DNA from: Chloroflexota bacterium
GTDB lineage: Bacteria; Chloroflexota; Dehalococcoidia; E44-bin15
DNA: 44,474 bases
Assembly (NCBI GenBank): GCA_030626475.1
Contig: DAOUOW010000005.1
Coordinates: forward strand, 1 to 44,474
Direction of reading: 5' to 3'
In this document: positions 42,543 to 44,474 of the stretch, piece by piece
Position numbering within the stretch: the first letter of the stretch is position 1
How the letters are laid out: the number at the start of each line of letters is the position of its first letter
Position numbers and translations under genes: made by a program
The notes under the pieces: model-generated
Databases searched by the model: none
Seen by the model: only the letters and a program-made list of their open reading frames with translations
Told to the model about the DNA's origin: nothing

Positions 42543-43448
42543 CTAGGGCGACCACGATGGCCACTCATCATCAGCCGGGTTGTTGGTGAGCCAGGTCAGG
42601 TTGGAGCCGTCGGCGTCCATGACGTAGATCTCAGAGTTGCCGTCACGGTCAGAGGTAAAGGCGATCTTGCCCCCGTCCTGCGACCATGAGGGGAGCCAAT
42701 CCCAAGCCGGGTTGTTGGTGAGCCGAGTCTGGTTGAAGCCGTCGGCGTCCATCACATAGATTTCGGCGTTGCCGTCACGGCCAGAGTCAAAGGTGATCAT
42801 GCTTCCGTCCGCTGACCACGAGGGGCGCGAATCCCAAGCCGGGTTGTTAGTAACCCGGGTCAGGTTAGAGCCGTCGGCGTCCATCACATAAATCTCAGTG
42901 TTGCCGTCGCGCCCAGAGGCAAAAGCGATCTTGCTCCCGTCCGGGGACCATGCGGGGTGCGAATCCGCAGTCGGGTTGTTGGTGAGGTTGGTCTGGTTGG
43001 AACCATCGGCGTCCATCACATAGATTTCCTCGTTGTCGTCACGGTAAGAGACAAAGGCGATCTTGCTTCCGTCGGGCGACCACGAGGGGTACGAATCCGC
43101 AGCCGGGTTGTTGGTGAGGTTGGTCTGGTTGGAGCCGCCGGCGTCCATCACGTAGATTTCCCAGTCGCCGTCACGGTTGGAGCAAAAGGCCATCCTGCTC
43201 CCGTCCGGCGACCACGAGGGGAACATATCCCTAGCCGGGTTGTTGGTGAGGTTGGTCTGGTTGGAACCGTCGGCGTCCATCACGTAGATCTCATCGTCGC
43301 CGTCACGGTCAGAGGCAAAGGCAATGTTACCCTGCGCTGGGCTTGGTGTTGGCGTGGGTGTCTCCTCTTCTCCACCGTCTCCGCAGGCGAATGTTGCTAA
43401 CACCAAGATGGCCAACAGCGTCAATACAACAAGTTTCTTAGCCTTCAT
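42543..43448 (-). CDS. TolB-like six-bladed beta-propeller lipoprotein (PD40 repeats)
   Basis: A 301-residue secreted lipoprotein. Seen: a signal peptide [16 protein letters not shown] with Cys22, a Pro/Thr-rich linker TPTPTPSP, then six near-identical repeats of 44 residues with the PD40 core: [20 protein letters not shown], then a T-N-L-T-N-N-P turn and PSWSPDGSK. This is the TolB/PD40 propeller. The last blade stops right after WPSWSP, where others continue; the N-terminal strand can close the ring, so six blades may be complete. At DNA level the repeat period is 132 nt with high identity, which points to recent duplication. Its role, perhaps surface binding or sensing, is not known. Confidence 0.88.
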   Translation of the reverse strand: MKAKKLVVLTLLAILVLATFACGDGGEEETPTPTPSPAQGNIAFASDRDGDDEIYVMDADGSNQTNLTNNPARDMFPSWSPDGSRMAFCSNRDGDWEIYVMDAGGSNQTNLTNNPAADSYPSWSPDGSKIAFVSYRDDNEEIYVMDADGSNQTNLTNNPTADSHPAWSPDGSKIAFASGRDGNTEIYVMDADGSNLTRVTNNPAWDSRPSWSADGSMITFDSGRDGNAEIYVMDADGFNQTRLTNNPAWDWLPSWSQDGGKIAFTSDRDGNSEIYVMDADGSNLTWLTNNPADDEWPSWSP

Positions 43449-43791
43449 TCCCCACCTCTGTTAGCTGCCAGGACTCAGGCCAGTGCATCTCGTTGGCAAT
43501 GCAATGAGCCAAGTTTCTTGCCCGACCAGCGAGGTCCCTCTTTCGAGGGGACAGTTTCGAATGATTAGAGCATAACTATTTCAGGAAAGCTGAAATCGAG
43601 TTCCTTGTGCGAGAACAATACATCTGTGTTCAGTGTTTGTCAAGCTGTGGAGCACAACACTGCGAGGCTAAGACTGCGGTGGCCCAGTCAAATGAATGTC
43701 CGTATGAGATGTAATTACACCTTTGTAAAGAGAAGTTCGGCTAGCAAGGACCTAAGCGGGAACTTTTCTCCTCTGTCTCTGCCACATAGCA
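43449..43791. other. Intergenic region before the propeller gene, with one hairpin
   Basis: No gene could be supported in these 343 nt. A short inverted repeat sits near 43531-43552: CCCTC, TTTC, GAGGG. It has no T-run on either strand. In the propeller transcript it would be a leader hairpin about 90 nt upstream of the start codon. The rest is rich in AT and carries no clear promoter pair. Confidence 0.5.
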
Positions 43792-44474
43792 TCAATGACC
43801 TGACGGTCGTTCTGCTCCCCGCTTCCTGTTCCACAGCGCCAGCGATGCCCCAGCAACCACTATCAGCGCTACCGCCATGATCCAGGGCATCACCAGTCCA
43901 GCCTTATCCGTTGGAATTATGGTGCCGCCAACGGGAGGAGACGGACCTATCCGTGTGATCGTCTGATCGCATGTGGCAGTGTTGCCAGCATCATCGGTGG
44001 CCGTCCACGTGCGAGTTATGATCCCCGGGCAGGTTCCGCTTGAACTGTCACTGTAGGTGATAGCCGGATCGGGATCGCAGTTATCAGTCGCCGTGGCTTC
44101 ACCAGTGTTAGACGGGTCAGTGGGCTCATCACACCCAACCTCCACATCAGGCGGACAAGTAATCACCGGAGGAGTGGTGTCCTGAACCGTGATCGTCTGA
44201 ACGCATGTGGAAGTGTTGCCACAATCATCGGTGGCCGTCCACGTGCGAGTTAGGATCCCGGTTCCGTTTGAACTGTCACTGTAGGTGATAGCCGGATCGG
44301 GATCGCAGTTATCAGTCGCCATGGCTTCACCAGTGTTAGACGGGTCAGTGGACTCCCCACAGTCAACCTCCACATCAGGTGGACAGTAGGTAATCTCCGG
44401 AGGAGTGGTGTCCTGAACCGTGATCGTCTGCTCGCATGAGGAAGTGTTGTCAGCATCATCCGTGGCCGTCCACG
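43792..44474 (-). CDS. HYR-repeat surface protein, C-terminal part (N-terminus outside window)
   Basis: The frame is open to base 44474, so the gene starts to the right of the window; about 227 residues are visible. Seen: at least three copies of a 76-residue HYR-type unit with TWTATDD, CVQTITVQDTTPPVITCPP, DPSNTGEATATDNCDPDP and AITYSDSS, each with several Cys. Then comes a short linker and one C-terminal hydrophobic helix, PWIMAVALIVVAGASLALWN, followed by RKRGAERPSGH. That layout (repeats outside, one helix, basic tail) is that of a surface protein held by its C-terminus. The DNA copies differ by only a few bases over 80 nt. HYR domains act in adhesion; the ligand is unknown. Confidence 0.85.
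   Translation of the reverse strand, partial: WTATDDADNTSSCEQTITVQDTTPPEITYCPPDVEVDCGESTDPSNTGEAMATDNCDPDPAITYSDSSNGTGILTRTWTATDDCGNTSTCVQTITVQDTTPPVITCPPDVEVGCDEPTDPSNTGEATATDNCDPDPAITYSDSSSGTCPGIITRTWTATDDAGNTATCDQTITRIGPSPPVGGTIIPTDKAGLVMPWIMAVALIVVAGASLALWNRKRGAERPSGH

Noticed and set aside
42322-42564. An 80-codon minus-strand frame between the propeller and peptidase-like genes
   Set aside because: It overlaps both neighbours, has no ribosome-binding site, and its middle (Cys-rich) matches nothing recognisable.
42600-43330. Regular DNA repeats that could be taken for a CRISPR-like array
   Set aside because: The repeats are 132-nt coding units of a beta-propeller, without spacers of uniform length.

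Overview
This 44.5 kb window reads as chromosomal DNA of a moderately GC-rich bacterium, most likely a member of the Chloroflexota and probably class Dehalococcoidia. That placement is an inference. It rests on the style of several gene groups (dnaJ-hspR-clpC; PIN/TRAM-ispD-ispF-cysS-ybjQ; the AmmeMemoRadiSam set), on the two lipoproteins that share the mature start CGDGGEEE, and on the many Zn-alcohol dehydrogenase, MBL-fold, DUF72 and DUF362 genes. No rRNA, tRNA, CRISPR array or intact transposase was seen.

Layout. Positions 1-900 hold the 3' end of a tyrosine recombinase and a GNAT acetyltransferase. Positions 911-5106 (minus strand) hold gltX, a 49-residue membrane protein that is easy to miss, a DUF362 protein, rluD and lspA. 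Positions 5107-6792 hold an orphan branched-chain-amino-acid-type binding lipoprotein bracketed by two copies of a 29-nt repeat. Positions 6828-10928 (minus) look like an accessory metabolic cluster: a DUF72 protein, a Zn-dehydrogenase, an MBL-fold hydrolase, a Rieske-like protein and a TPR lipoprotein. The MBL and Rieske genes are each preceded by a truncated copy of the dehydrogenase gene's 5' end. Positions 10994-12465 (minus) hold an LsrF-type aldolase/thiolase, a C_GCAxxG_C_C protein and a 45-residue basic protein. These face a GIY-YIG (DUF123) gene across two TATAAT boxes.

Positions 13016-18924 form a long minus-strand run: an amrS-like radical SAM gene, a fused MEMO-AMMECR1 gene, a three-gene low-GC module, rarA and an alpha/beta hydrolase. 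The module encodes two small helix-turn-helix proteins and a winged-helix protein fused to a PD-(D/E)XK-like domain. It has its own promoter inside the end of the upstream gene and is the best candidate here for an undescribed system. Positions 19122-24767 (plus) hold coaE, a NorQ/CbbQ-type AAA+ ATPase, a small Cys-pair protein, a CoA-type Nudix hydrolase and a 1061-residue NorD/CbbO-type vWA protein with helical repeats at its N-terminus. A convergent MFS transporter follows.

Positions 26254-30326 form the heat-shock unit. It has a textbook sigma-70 promoter, a DnaJ-like protein with half a zinc finger, a 78-residue unknown, hspR and clpC. After a VTT/DedA membrane protein, positions 31239-35582 carry PIN/TRAM, ispD, ispF (MEP isoprenoid pathway), cysS, a small membrane protein and ybjQ. 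Positions 35608-38159 (minus) hold gatB, secG and a SAM hydroxide adenosyltransferase-type gene. They diverge from a Rad52/ERF-like annealing protein. Next come pcm, a PPOX-family protein and a second DUF72 gene.

The right end (40847-44474, minus) encodes envelope and secreted proteins: a single-pass membrane protein, a membrane-anchored protein with a clan-CD-peptidase-like His/Cys pair, a six-bladed TolB-like propeller lipoprotein, and the C-terminus of an HYR-repeat surface protein that runs off the window.
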